A stretch of DNA of 64,000 nt. Source: Polyangia bacterium (GTDB lineage: Bacteria > Myxococcota_A > Polyangia > Fen-1088). Numbering within the stretch: the stretch's first letter is position 1; each line of letters begins with the position of its first letter. Made by a program: the position numbers and the translations under genes. This document shows, piece after piece, positions 37,061 to 47,700 of this stretch. The DNA is taken from positions 62,001 to 126,000 of the forward strand of contig DATATI010000087.1 of NCBI GenBank assembly GCA_036268875.1, in the 5' to 3' direction. The notes beneath the pieces were generated by a model that was given only the letters and a program-made list of their open reading frames with translations, was not told the origin of the DNA and did no database searches.

Positions 37061-40000
37061 GTGACCCCCGTGAACTTGCTGACCCCCACGCCGGTCGTCT
37101 TAGGGTCTGAGACCGACGACGATCTGCTTGAGGTGATGACGCCGGCGCTGGAGGAGGCGCCCCCGCCACGGCCTGTCGAGATGACGCCGGCGGCGTGGGA
37201 GCGGGAGGTCGCCGCCATCGACGAGGAGGCCGAGGCGCGCGAGGGTGCGGCAGCGGGGGCGCTGCGATATGCAGCAGCACGCTTGCTGGAAGATCGCCTG
37301 GGCGACACCACCGCTGCGGTCGACCACCTGCACCTGGCGCTCGAATCGCCGGCCCGGGCGACGTTCCCGCCGGTGCTGCGCGCGCTGCGCGTGCACGCCC
37401 TCGAGGTGGGCAGCATCTGGTCGGCGGTCGATCTGCTGGACGTGGAGATCGAAGCGCGCGCCTCGGCCGGTGATCGGGCGGCGCTACTGGTGGAGAAGGC
37501 CTACCTGCTGGAGGATCGCTTGCTGGCGCCGCTGCCGGCCCGGCGCGCGCTGGAAGAAGCATTGCAGACAGCGCCGCACCACCGCGGCGCGCTGGTCGCC
37601 GCGCAAGCCATCGCCGAGCGCACGGCGGACGCCGCGTTCTTGCGTTCGGTGCTGGAACGCCGGCTGGCGGCGGCGCGGCTGCCGGCCGAACGGGCGCGTG
37701 TATTGTGCCGACTGGCGCTGCTCGCCGAAGCGGAGACCTCGCGCCTCGGCGAGGCGCTGACCCTGTTCGGGCGTTCGCTGGATGAAGACGCGCTGGGCGA
37801 CGCGGCGGCGGTGGCGCGCGCCGGTCTGCGCCGGGTGGGCGCGCGGGCCGGCAAGGACCTCGAGCTTCTACGCGGCATCTCGCTGGAGGCGGAAGCGGTG
37901 ACGGCCGGGCCGGCGCGGGCGGCCTGGCTGGCGGCGGCGGCCGCTCTGCACCGCTATCGTCTGGGCGCGGCCGAGCGCGCGGCGGCGGCGATCGATCAGG
38001 CGCTGGGTGACACGCCCGACGATCTGGCCCTGCTGGCCACGGCCTGCGACGACGACGCGGCGGCGGGGCGCTGGCCGCGCGTGCTGCAACTTTTGGATCA
38101 CCAGGCCCAGCTGACCAGCGATCCCGAATGGGCGGCGGCGCTGTTCAGCCTGGCCGGCACGGTCGCCGAACAACACTGCGGCGACGACGCGGCCGCGGCG
38201 GAACGGTTTCATCGCGTGCTCGGCACCCGGCCGCACAGCATGAGCGCGTTGCACGCCCTTGAACGCATCGCCGCCCGCACCGGCGACGCGGCGGCGCAGG
38301 CGTCGCTGGCGGTGGCGGCGGTCGGACGGGCGGCCGATCCCGCCGAGCGCGCGGCGCTGGCCCTGCGCGCCGCCGAACTGAACGAGACCGCGCTGCACGC
38401 TTTGCCCGAAGCGGCCGAGCTGGCCCGGCAAGCCCTGGACGCCGTGCCCGGCTATCCGCCGGCGTTGCACCTTTTGGAGCGGCTGTACCCGGCGCTTGAA
38501 CGCTGGGACGATCTGGTCGGCGTCATCGAAAGCGAAGTACAGGCCTTCGAGTCGGGGGCCGCGTCCGGCGCCGCGGTGACCGACAGCGACGACGCCGACG
38601 GCCGCCGGCTGGAGCGTCTGGGTCTGCTGCACGAAGAACGCCTGGGCGATCCCAGCCGCGCGATGGCCTTGTTCGCCGAGTGGGCCGATCGGGGCAAGCG
38701 GCGCGCGCCGGCTTTGCGGGCGCTGCTGCGCGCGGCGGAAAAAGCCGGCGACGCGCTGGTGGCCGCCGAGGCGGCGCTGCGCCTGGGCACCGAGATCGTC
38801 ACCGCCACCGACGACGAGCGGGTGGCCTGGCGGTTTCGCGCCGCCACCTTGTTCGAGGAGCGCGCCGCCGCTGACGGCGAGGCGATTCGCGCCTACGAAT
38901 CGGTGCTGGAGCTGGCGCCCTCGTTTCGGCCGGCGCTCGAAGGCCTGGCGCGCTCGCTGTACCGCCGCAAGAGCTTCGAGGGGCTGGCCGGTGTGCTGTC
39001 GCGCATGGCGGCCGGAACCAAAGCCGGTCCCCAAGCGAGCGCCCTGCAACTGGAGGCGGCGCGCGTGCAAGCCGAACTCTTGGGCCAACCGGAGGTGGCG
39101 CTGGGCTCGGTGAGCCGCGCGCTGTCGGCGGATCCGGCCAGCGTCGATGCCGCCGACTACTACGCCCGGCTGTTGCAGCGTCTCGGTCGCGTCGAGGAGC
39201 TGGGCGCGGCGCTGGGCGCGCTGGCCGAGCGCATCGGCGATCCGGCGGCCAAGGCGGGCACGTATCGCCGCCAGGCGGAAGTCTACGAATGGCAACTGCG
39301 CCGCCCGCGCGAGGCGCTGTTGATCATCGAACGCAGCCTGGGCGCCGGGGCGGCCGCCAGCGGAACCGCGAACCGCGCCGGGGTTTTGTCCACCGGGCGC
39401 CTGGCCGCACTTTTGGTGCAGGAGCGTTTGTTCCAGCTCCTCGGTCGCGGCGCCGACGTGGCGCAACTGCAGACGCGGCGCCTGGGCATTCCGCAAGGGC
39501 GCGCGGTCGAGGACGCCGCCCAGGGTTTGAACGGCGCGCGCATCGATCTGGCGCTGCGCTTGCCGGACGCCGAGCAAGGCGCGCTGCTGCTTGGTCGGGT
39601 GCTGGACGATGCACCGGGCGAGGTGCTGGCCCTGGAAATGCGGGTGGATATTTTGCGGCGCCTTGGCCGCGATCGCGAAGCGGGCGTGGCGCTGGAACGA
39701 CTGGCCGAGGTGACGCGCGAGCCAGAGGCGCGCCTGGCGTTGTGGCGGGCGGCCATCGCCGCGCGCGAACGCACCGGCGGTGCCGCCATCGAAGCGCTGC
39801 CCTTGTACGAACGGCTCGTCGAAGGCGATCCGGCCGCGGATGCTTTGGCCTTGTTCGAACGGTTGGCGGCGCGGCGGGGCGACTGGACGCGCGTGGTGCT
39901 GGCGCGGCGGACGCTGGCCGAACGGGCCAGCGCTGCCCAGGTGCGCGCGGCGCTGCTGTGGGAGCTGGGACTGGCCCGCGCCGAGACCGGCGATCTGGCG

Positions 40001-42208
40001 GCGGCGTGCGCCGATCTGGAAGCGGCGCTGGGCGCCGACCAGACGTTCTTGCCGGCGTTGGGCGCGCTGGCGCGTCTGCGCGAACGCCTGGGCGACGCGC
40101 GCGCGGCCGCCGAGCTGTACCGACTTGAGGCGCGTGCCAGCAAAAGCCCGGAGCGCGCCGCCGACTGTTTCCGCCAGGCGGCGCGCCTTTTCGCCAACGC
40201 GGTCCGCGACGATCAGGCGGCGGCGTCGTGCCTGGAAGATCTGCTGGCCCTGGATCCCGACGCCGAGGTCGACTTTCAAGTTCTGGAAGTCATCCTGCGC
40301 AACCGTCACGAAGAAGCGCGCCTGGTCGACGTCTTGCGCCGGCGCGCCGCCGCCGGCACCGGCGAAAAGCGGCGCGATCGCCTGTTGCACCTGGCCGGGT
40401 TGCTGCACGATCTGGGCGCCGTCGGCGACGCCGCCATTGCCCTGGGCGATGCGGTGCAGACGGATCCAACGTCGGTGGTGGCGCTGTTGCGCCTGGCCGA
40501 ATTGCTGGTCGAGCGCGGGCGGCCGACCGAAGCGGTGGAAAATTTCCGGCGGGCCATCGCCGCCTCGGCGGATCCGGACACGGTCAGCGCGGCGTGGATT
40601 CGCGTCGGCGAGATCGCGGCCGCCGAGCTCGGCGATCAAAAATTGGCCACCGCGGCCTATCAAAGCGCGCTGCTCTCGGCGCCCGACGACGTCAAGGCCC
40701 TGGGCGGTCTGGTGCGCGCCCTGGTCGGCCAGCACGAGCACACCGAGGCGGCGCAGGTCTGGCGCCACCTGGCCACCGTCGATCCGGATCGCGGGGCCGC
40801 GGTGGCGCACTGGGTGGCGCTGGGTGATCTGCTGGCCGGTCCGGCGGAAGATCCCGAGGCGGCGGCCGAAGCGCTGGAAGAAGCGCTGGCCCTGGATCCG
40901 GTGAACGACGCCGCGATTGATCGGCTGGATGGAATTCTTACTCACCTCGACGAGCCGTCGCGGTTGGCCGAGGCGCTGACGCGGTATCTGGAGATCGATC
41001 CCGCCTCCGCCGCCCGCCGGGTCCAACTGGCCGGTCTGTGGAGCGGCCCGCTGGTGTCGCCCCACCGGGCCATCGATGAACTGCGGGTGGTCCTGCGCAG
41101 CGCCCCCGAGGACGTGGCGGCGCGCGCCGAGCTGGCGCGCGTGCTGGAAGAAGCGTTCCGTCCGACCGAGGCGGTGTCCGAACACCTGGCTCTGCTGCGC
41201 ATCGATCCGCTGCGCTTGACGTCGATTCGCGCCCTGCGCCGGCTGTTCGAACGCACCGGCGAGCGCGATCGCGCCGACCGCGCCCTGGGCGTGCTGGTGG
41301 CGCTGGCGGCGGTGGATCCCGGCGAGGCCCGGGCGGTGCGCGAGGCGCGCCTGCGCTGGTCACCCGACCTGCGCAACCCGATCAGCAGCGTCGATTTCGA
41401 CGCCGTCATTCGCCACCCCGACGAGCACCACCCGGCGACCGCCCTGCTGGCGGCAATGGCCGAGGTGGTGCCGCGCCTTTACGGGGCCAGCATCGAGGAC
41501 TGGGGCGTCACCAAGGCCGATCGCCTGGGCGCGCGCTCGGAAGATCCGGTGCGGGGCACGGTGGCGGCGGTGTCCAGCGTGCTGGGCCTGGGCGACGGTG
41601 TCTTCGAGATCTACCTGGCGCGCACCGGCGTCACCCAGGTCGAGATCGACGCCACCCAGCCGCCTGCGCTGCTGCTGCCGGCGAACGTCGCCGCGCTGCC
41701 GCGGCAAGAATTGTTCGGACACCTCGGGCACAAGCTTGGTCGGCTGCGCGCCGGGACCCACGTGGCGGCGCGCATCCCCAGCAAAGAACTGGGTCTGGTG
41801 ATCGTCGCCGGCGTGCGCACCGTTTACCCCGACTACGGACGCGGGGCGCTGCCCGAGGATCGTCTGACCGACATGAGCCAGAAGATCGCCCGCGCGCTGC
41901 CGCGCCGCCACCGCCGGGCCTTCGAACAGGCGGCGCTGTCGTTCCGCGACGGTGGGGTGTTCGACAGCGATCGCTGGCGCGCCGGGTTGGCCCACACCGG
42001 CCAGCGCGCCGCCCTGCTGATCGCCGGCGACGTAGTCGGCGCCTTCGAACAGATCGTCCGCGTCGACCGCAACCTGGCCGGGGCTTCCGCTCGTGGCCCG
42101 GAGGATCTGCTGGCCGCCGCCCGCCTGAACATCGAAGCGGTCGAGATGATCAACTTCGCGCTCGGCGACGAACTGGCCGCCCTGAACGCCCGCCTGGCCG
42201 CGGGCTGA
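37061..42208 (+). CDS. Giant TPR-repeat protein
   Basis: About 1715 residues. An acidic, Pro-rich start is followed by some 1400 residues of Ala/Leu/Arg-rich helical repeats of TPR/SEL1 type, for example LGDTTAAVDHLHLALESP, LLEDRLLAPLPARRALEEAL and LGDQKLATAAYQSALLSAP. The last 300 residues form a different domain (YGASIEDWGVTKADRLGAR, VFEIYLARTGVTQVEID, LFGHLGHKLGRLRAGTH) that I know only as a conserved C-terminal module of myxobacterial TPR proteins. No signal peptide or membrane helix is visible. The start may be GTG at 37061 or 37070; neither has a good ribosome binding site. Probably a scaffold. Confidence 0.85.
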   Translation: MTPVNLLTPTPVVLGSETDDDLLEVMTPALEEAPPPRPVEMTPAAWEREVAAIDEEAEAREGAAAGALRYAAARLLEDRLGDTTAAVDHLHLALESPARATFPPVLRALRVHALEVGSIWSAVDLLDVEIEARASAGDRAALLVEKAYLLEDRLLAPLPARRALEEALQTAPHHRGALVAAQAIAERTADAAFLRSVLERRLAAARLPAERARVLCRLALLAEAETSRLGEALTLFGRSLDEDALGDAAAVARAGLRRVGARAGKDLELLRGISLEAEAVTAGPARAAWLAAAAALHRYRLGAAERAAAAIDQALGDTPDDLALLATACDDDAAAGRWPRVLQLLDHQAQLTSDPEWAAALFSLAGTVAEQHCGDDAAAAERFHRVLGTRPHSMSALHALERIAARTGDAAAQASLAVAAVGRAADPAERAALALRAAELNETALHALPEAAELARQALDAVPGYPPALHLLERLYPALERWDDLVGVIESEVQAFESGAASGAAVTDSDDADGRRLERLGLLHEERLGDPSRAMALFAEWADRGKRRAPALRALLRAAEKAGDALVAAEAALRLGTEIVTATDDERVAWRFRAATLFEERAAADGEAIRAYESVLELAPSFRPALEGLARSLYRRKSFEGLAGVLSRMAAGTKAGPQASALQLEAARVQAELLGQPEVALGSVSRALSADPASVDAADYYARLLQRLGRVEELGAALGALAERIGDPAAKAGTYRRQAEVYEWQLRRPREALLIIERSLGAGAAASGTANRAGVLSTGRLAALLVQERLFQLLGRGADVAQLQTRRLGIPQGRAVEDAAQGLNGARIDLALRLPDAEQGALLLGRVLDDAPGEVLALEMRVDILRRLGRDREAGVALERLAEVTREPEARLALWRAAIAARERTGGAAIEALPLYERLVEGDPAADALALFERLAARRGDWTRVVLARRTLAERASAAQVRAALLWELGLARAETGDLAAACADLEAALGADQTFLPALGALARLRERLGDARAAAELYRLEARASKSPERAADCFRQAARLFANAVRDDQAAASCLEDLLALDPDAEVDFQVLEVILRNRHEEARLVDVLRRRAAAGTGEKRRDRLLHLAGLLHDLGAVGDAAIALGDAVQTDPTSVVALLRLAELLVERGRPTEAVENFRRAIAASADPDTVSAAWIRVGEIAAAELGDQKLATAAYQSALLSAPDDVKALGGLVRALVGQHEHTEAAQVWRHLATVDPDRGAAVAHWVALGDLLAGPAEDPEAAAEALEEALALDPVNDAAIDRLDGILTHLDEPSRLAEALTRYLEIDPASAARRVQLAGLWSGPLVSPHRAIDELRVVLRSAPEDVAARAELARVLEEAFRPTEAVSEHLALLRIDPLRLTSIRALRRLFERTGERDRADRALGVLVALAAVDPGEARAVREARLRWSPDLRNPISSVDFDAVIRHPDEHHPATALLAAMAEVVPRLYGASIEDWGVTKADRLGARSEDPVRGTVAAVSSVLGLGDGVFEIYLARTGVTQVEIDATQPPALLLPANVAALPRQELFGHLGHKLGRLRAGTHVAARIPSKELGLVIVAGVRTVYPDYGRGALPEDRLTDMSQKIARALPRRHRRAFEQAALSFRDGGVFDSDRWRAGLAHTGQRAALLIAGDVVGAFEQIVRVDRNLAGASARGPEDLLAAARLNIEAVEMINFALGDELAALNARLAAG

Positions 42209-42220
42209 CCGCCGCCGCCG

Positions 42221-42628
42221 TCACCACTCGACGCGGGCGGCGTCGGTTTCGACCTTGGGGTTCATGTCGAGGTCGTAGGTCTTGTCGACGCCTTTGAGGC
42301 TGAGGGTGGCTTTGTAGCGAGCCTCGACGGAGATGTTCTTGGCGCGGGTGACGAGGACCTGCAGCTTCGGGTCGGTGACGCCGATTTTTTTCAGCGATTC
42401 GACCAGCTCGTCGTGGATGCGGGCGATGCCTTCGGTGGAGGTCGGTTCGGGCAGCAGGTTCGCCTTGTAGGCGCGCGGGAGCGCTTCGCCGAGTTCGTTC
42501 TTCACGTTGCCACTGAGCGCGATGAGCGGCCAGGCGCTGATGCCCAGCCAGGCGGCGGCGCCCAGGAACAAGAACAGCGTCACCGACACGGCGTTCAGGC
42601 GCCTCGGCTGCTTGTAGTGGGTCGCCAC
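42221..42628 (-). CDS. Small membrane-anchored protein of unknown function
   Basis: 135 residues. A basic N-terminus precedes one membrane helix (about 14-38, VSVTLFLFLGAAAWLGISAWPLIAL). The soluble part (about 60-135) alternates helix and strand and ends SLKGVDKTYDLDMNPK. No family recognised. It is the last gene of the leftward set with the UPF0104-type protein (11 bases upstream) and the pseudokinase. Confidence 0.7.
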   Translation of the reverse strand: MATHYKQPRRLNAVSVTLFLFLGAAAWLGISAWPLIALSGNVKNELGEALPRAYKANLLPEPTSTEGIARIHDELVESLKKIGVTDPKLQVLVTRAKNISVEARYKATLSLKGVDKTYDLDMNPKVETDAARVEW

Positions 42629-42639
42629 GCGACCTCAGG

Positions 42640-43599
42640 TTAACGTTGCGGCGCGTTCGCGTCAAAAGCCTGGGCGGTGTCGGCGGCGTGCGAGGCGGTG
42701 CGCAGCTCGCGGCCGGCGCGGCTGCGCAGACAGGCCAGGCCCACCACCACCTGACAGGTCAGGGCCAGCACTTGATTGACCAGGCTGGCGGCCAGCACGG
42801 CGGCATCTTGAGCGGTCTTGTCGCCCGGGGCATAGCGGGCAAAAAAGAAAACCATCGCCGCTTGCGTGGTGCCGAGACCCTGCACGGAGATCGGAAGCAC
42901 GCTGATGAAGAACACCACCGGCAGACAGACGATCGCCTGCACCAGCGGCACCGCCACGCCGAAGGCGCGCAGGGCGGCGGTCTGAAACGCCACCAGCGCG
43001 GCGATGTGCGGCAGCCGGACCAGCAACGCTTTCAGGTGACCGCCGAGGCCCGCGGACAGCAGCACGTCGAAGATCGGCCGCTGGGCCAGCCAGCGCGGGC
43101 GGGCCACCACCACGGCGATGTACACCAGCAAGCCGGCATAGGCGGCGGTGATGATCACCCGCAAGCTGGGCGGCGCCTGGGGCGCGAACACAAGGCCGCC
43201 GCTGGTCAGAAGCAGCAGGGCCAGCACGTTCACGCCCATGATCAAAAGGACGGTGGCCACCCCGCGCATCACCGGCACGCCGCGCGCGCGGTTGACGAAA
43301 TAGATGATCGCGCCCTGGCCGACGTTGTAGTTCACGGCGGCCAGCAAGTAGGTGGCGCCACGAACCAGCAAGATCTGCCCGAAGGAAAACGGCGCCAGGA
43401 ACCAGCCGAAGGTCTTCCACATGGCGAACGAGTCGCCGAGGTAGACGCAGCCGAACAGCAGCACGGCCACCGGCACGGTCCAGGGTGCGGCGGCGCGGGT
43501 GGCGTGCCAGACGTCGGCGAACGGCGTGCGCCAGAACAGCCAGCCCAGCAGACCGAGGGTGATGATCCAGGCCGCCGCCTTGGCCAGCTTGCCGCGCAT
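42640..43599 (-). CDS. LPG_synthase_TM (UPF0104) family integral membrane protein
   Basis: 319 residues from an internal ATG with about eight membrane helices. Family landmarks are AAVNYNVGQGAIIYFV near the middle and VVFFISVLPISVQGLGTTQAAMVFFF towards the end. The family includes the flippase half of lysyl-phosphatidylglycerol synthase and many stand-alone proteins thought to move lipids or lipid-linked sugars. No aminoacyl-transferase domain is fused. It lies 26 bases after a kinase-like gene, which may regulate it. Confidence 0.82.
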   Translation of the reverse strand: MRGKLAKAAAWIITLGLLGWLFWRTPFADVWHATRAAAPWTVPVAVLLFGCVYLGDSFAMWKTFGWFLAPFSFGQILLVRGATYLLAAVNYNVGQGAIIYFVNRARGVPVMRGVATVLLIMGVNVLALLLLTSGGLVFAPQAPPSLRVIITAAYAGLLVYIAVVVARPRWLAQRPIFDVLLSAGLGGHLKALLVRLPHIAALVAFQTAALRAFGVAVPLVQAIVCLPVVFFISVLPISVQGLGTTQAAMVFFFARYAPGDKTAQDAAVLAASLVNQVLALTCQVVVGLACLRSRAGRELRTASHAADTAQAFDANAPQR

Positions 43600-43625
43600 A
43601 AGAAGGAAGGCCGTCGGTTCGGGGG

Positions 43626-44678
43626 TTAAAAGCCGTGCAGGGCGGCGTAGGTGGCGATGGCGGCGGCGCAGGAGAGGGCGGCGATCACCGTGGCCTTGGC
43701 CAGGCGGGTGGCGGGTGGTTTGTTGGGGGCGGCGCGGCGGTCGTCGTCGCGGCCCACCACGCCCTCGGCGGCGAAGGCGATCAGGCGGCGGCTGGCGCTG
43801 CGGCACTGCTCGACGGCGACAGCCAGGTCAGCGACGGTGGTGTAACGACGGTCAGGATCTTTTTCCAGCGCCCGCATCACCACGCCGTCGATGTCGGCGC
43901 CGATGTCGAGATCGGGCCGGCGCGTGCGCATCGGCAGCGGCGAGTCTTGAATGTGTTTATTGATGACGTCGACGACGGAGCGTCCTTCGAAGGGCGGCGT
44001 GCCGGTCAGCATCTCGTACAGCAGGCAGCCGAGAGAATAGATGTCGGCGCGGTGATCCGCCGCCTGCGCCAGCGCCACCTCGGGCGCGACGTAGGCGGGC
44101 GCGCTGCAAAGCTGGCCCGAGCCGGTCTCGCCTTCCTCCAGCGCGGCGGTGGTCAGCGTGGCGACGCCGAAGTTCAGCAGCTTGACGAAGTCGCGCGTGC
44201 CGTTGCGGCCGGTGAGGAAGATGTTTTCCGGTTTGAGATCGCGGTGGACGATGCGGTGTTCGTGCACCGGTCCGAGCGCGGCGCAAAGCTGGCGCACGAT
44301 GGCCTTGGCCCGCCCGAGCGGCAGCGGCCCTTCGCGGCCCAGCAGCGCGCGCAGGTTCTCGCCTTCCAGGTACGCGGTGGCGACGAAGACAAAGTCGTCG
44401 GGGGACTGGCCGCAGCAGAAGATCTCGACGATGTTCTCGTGGCCGATGCGGGCGATGGTGCGGGCCTGGTCCAGGAAAGCGCGCAGCACGTCGGGGCGCC
44501 GCACCTCGGGCAGGATGATCTGCAGGGCGACGTTGCGATTGACCAGTAGGTGCTCGGCGAAGTAGAGGCCGGCGATGCCCGGCTGGCCAAGCTTGCGGAT
44601 GATGCGGTAGCGGTCGGAGACCACGCGTCCGATCAGCGAGTCAGGCGTGCGAAGAAAGTGCGGGTGTCGATGCTGCAT
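43626..44678 (-). CDS. Ser/Thr protein kinase homologue lacking catalytic residues (pseudokinase)
   Basis: 350 residues: a kinase fold to about 310, then a basic linker and a C-terminal membrane helix (AKATVIAALSCAAAIATYAAL). The fold is clear (HRIVHRDLKPENIFL, YVAPEV, DIYSLGCLLYEML, DPDRRYTTVADLA). However, the ATP-anchoring Lys of VAxK is Gln53 (NVALQIIL), the helix-C Glu is Gln71 (FLDQARTI), and the DFG Asp is Asn169 (LLNFG). The glycine loop is also atypical (GQPGIAG). Phosphotransfer is therefore unlikely. ATG is chosen over an upstream TTG. Confidence 0.88.
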   Translation of the reverse strand: MQHRHPHFLRTPDSLIGRVVSDRYRIIRKLGQPGIAGLYFAEHLLVNRNVALQIILPEVRRPDVLRAFLDQARTIARIGHENIVEIFCCGQSPDDFVFVATAYLEGENLRALLGREGPLPLGRAKAIVRQLCAALGPVHEHRIVHRDLKPENIFLTGRNGTRDFVKLLNFGVATLTTAALEEGETGSGQLCSAPAYVAPEVALAQAADHRADIYSLGCLLYEMLTGTPPFEGRSVVDVINKHIQDSPLPMRTRRPDLDIGADIDGVVMRALEKDPDRRYTTVADLAVAVEQCRSASRRLIAFAAEGVVGRDDDRRAAPNKPPATRLAKATVIAALSCAAAIATYAALHGF

Positions 44679-44794
44679 GCGCGTCGGCCAAAGCCAGTCG
44701 CGAGCCGGAAGAGGCCACAACTTAGTGCGATCGCGTGTGGCGTGCAAGACAGAGTTTTCCCCTGAAAATGCAGCTCCGCGGCACGGACGGTGGG

Positions 44795-47700
44795 TCAGGG
44801 AGCGGGGGTCAGACGCGACGTCGGGATGACGACGAAGTCGTTGGTATTGCCGTCAGTATCGCTGGTATTGCTGCTCCACAGAAGATGGACCTTAGCGTTG
44901 CCAGTGTTCTCGAAATATTCGAGCCGTATGGAGACCGGTTGGTTCGCCGTTAAGTTGACGGCGCCCGACGTGAATCGTAGATCGCCCCCCTTCAAGGTCT
45001 CTTGGGCGATGATCGGGTTCACCAAGTCCTTGACCCATAACGATACGCCATCATCGCTGAAGGTTTGGAAGAAGAACGTGCCGGACGCCGTCGACGTCAG
45101 GGTGCCGGTCCAACGAGCGGTGAAGCCGTCGTTGGGGAAGGCGACGTCGGCGGTTGACGGATCGGTGTTGCTTAAGAAAGCTGCGCCCGGCGTGAATGGG
45201 GAACTGCCTCCAAATTCGAAGTCGATGTTTCCGTCGACCCGAGTGTGAGTCGGGGTGCCGCTCCAGGTCGGTGTGTTGATGTCACTGAGCTTGAAGTAAT
45301 CGCCTTTGAGTCCGCCGCAGAGTGCGCCGAAGCACTTGTTCGTGCCAGCGCAGTCGTTGTCGGTCGCGCAGTTTTTGAGGCAGCCGGTGGTGTTGCAGGT
45401 GTAGTCGCCGCACGATGTCCCGGTTGCCGTTTGGCAGGTGTGGGCGCTACAGGTGCGCGCCGGCGTGAACGTCGAGCCAGAGCACATCGCGCCGACGCAC
45501 GGAGTCCCGTCGGCGTAGAACTGGCAGGCGCCCGAACCGTTGCAAGAGCCGTTGGTGCCGCAGGTCGCCATGCCCTGATCCATGCACTGACCGGCCACCG
45601 CCGGCGACTGGCCGGCCGTCACGTTCTTGCAGGTGCCGACGCTGTTGGTGATGTTGCACGATACGCAGGTGCCGTTGCAGGCGGTGTCGCAGCACACGTT
45701 CTGAGGCGAGCAGAAGGTGGACACGCACTCGACGCCGCTGCCGCAGGTCTGGCCGTTCGACTTGCCGCCGCCGCAGGCGCCGTTGATGCACGTGCTGGGT
45801 GAGACGCAATCGGTGTTGCTGGTGCAGGTGGTCTTGCACATGGCGTTTGTATCGCACGCGAACGGCTTGCACGACGTCGACGAGCCGGTCACGCAAGCGC
45901 CCGAACCGTTGCAGGTGCTGATACCGACGACGTTGGCGTTGGTGCAGGTCGCGGGGCCGCAGGTGAGGCCCGAGGCGTATTGCTCGCAGTTGCCGGCGCC
46001 GTCGCACAGGCCGTCGTGCTTGCAGCTGGTCTGGCCGTCGTCGGTGCAAGCGCCGGCCGAGCTGCCGTGCGCCGGCACGTTGATGCAAGCTCCAGCCTTG
46101 CCGGGCACCGCGCACGACCGACAGGTGCCGGTGCAGGAGCTGGCGCAGCACACGCCTTGCTGGCAGAAGCCCGACGCGCACTGATCGTCGCTGCTGCAGG
46201 TGGTGGCGATGTCTTTCTTGCGGCACACGCCGCCGATGCAGACGTTGGGGCTGGTGCACTGGTTGTCGGCCGTGCAGCTCTGGCGGCACATGTTGGTGGC
46301 GGTGTCGCACTGGAAGGCCTGGCAGCTGGAGGTGCTGGCGGTCGTGCAGACGCCGACGCCGTCGCAGCTGCGCGCCGGCGTGAGGGTCGAGCCCACGCAG
46401 CTGGCCGGGGCGCACTGGGTGGATCCGTTGTACAGGCGGCAGGCGCCCTTGCCGTTGCAAAGACCGTCGGTTCCGCAGGAAGCGGCGCCCTTGTCCATGC
46501 ACGTGCCTTGCGGATCGGCGGCGCCATTCAGCACCGCCGAGCAGGTGCCGACGCTGCCGGACACCGCGCACGACATGCAGGTCCCGGTGCAGGCCGAATT
46601 GCAGCAGAAGCCTTGGGCACAGAAGCCTGAGCCGCACTCGCTGTTGCCGGCGCAGGCGCCGCCGATCGGTCGCTTGCCGCAGCTGGCGTTCACACAGACG
46701 TTGCTGGCGCTGCATTCAGTATTGATGGTGCAGGTCATGTTGCACGCTCCGCCGCTGGCCGCGCAGGAGTAAGGGGCGCAGTCCTGCTGGGTACCGGCGA
46801 CGCACGCGCCGCCACCGTTGCAGCGACTGGCCAGGGTCTGCGTGGCGCCGCTGCAAGCACCCGGGCCGCAGACGGTGCCGCTGACGTAAAGCTGGCACGC
46901 GCCGTTGCCGTCGCACCTCCCGTTGGTGCCGCAGCCGTTGGCGCCGGTATCCGCGCACTGGCTTAGCGGATCCTGGCCGGGAGGCACCGGCGTGCAGGTG
47001 CCGGCGAACCCGGCCAGATTGCAGGCGCGGCAGCCGCCGGTGCACGAACGGTTGCAGCAGACGCCCTGCTGGCAGAAGCCGGTGGCGCATTCGGGGTTGG
47101 CCAGGCAGGCGGCCCCGGCCGATTTCTTCACGCACGTGCCGCCGATGCAGACGAAATCGGTGCCGCAATCGCTGGATGAGGTGCACGCCGACAAGCAAGT
47201 GCCGCTGGCGCCACAGGCGAAGGGTTCGCAGGGGCGGGTGGCGCCGGCCAGGCAGGTGCCGTTGCCGTCGCAACGGCGGCTGCCACTCTCGGTGCCGGCG
47301 CTGCAGCTGGTGGCCGCGCACACGGTACTGGAAGGGTATTTGCGGCAGGCGCCGGCGCCGTTGCAGGTTCCGTCGGTGCCGCAGGTGGCGGCGCCGTTGT
47401 CGGCGCACTGGCCCAGCGGATCTTGGCCGGCGGGCACGGTCGAACAGGTGCCGGCCGTGCCGGGCAGCGCGCACGACTTGCAAACACCGTCGCAGGCGGT
47501 GCCGCAGCAGGTGCCTTGCTCGCAGAAGGCCGAGTTGCACTGGTCAGCGGTGGTGCAGGCGCTGCCCAGGGGCTTCTTGCCGCAGCTGCCAGCCACGCAG
47601 GTGTTCGGCGACGAGCAGTCCGCGTCGGTCTTGCAGGTGGTGCGGCACATCAGGACAGTGGCGTCGCAGGTGAACGGCGCGCACGACTGGGAAGCGGTGG

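Noticed and set aside
37868-41185. 1105-codon open frame opposite the TPR gene
   Set aside because: Gln/Arg/His-rich translation without motifs; it mirrors the GC-rich codons of a convincing gene on the other strand.
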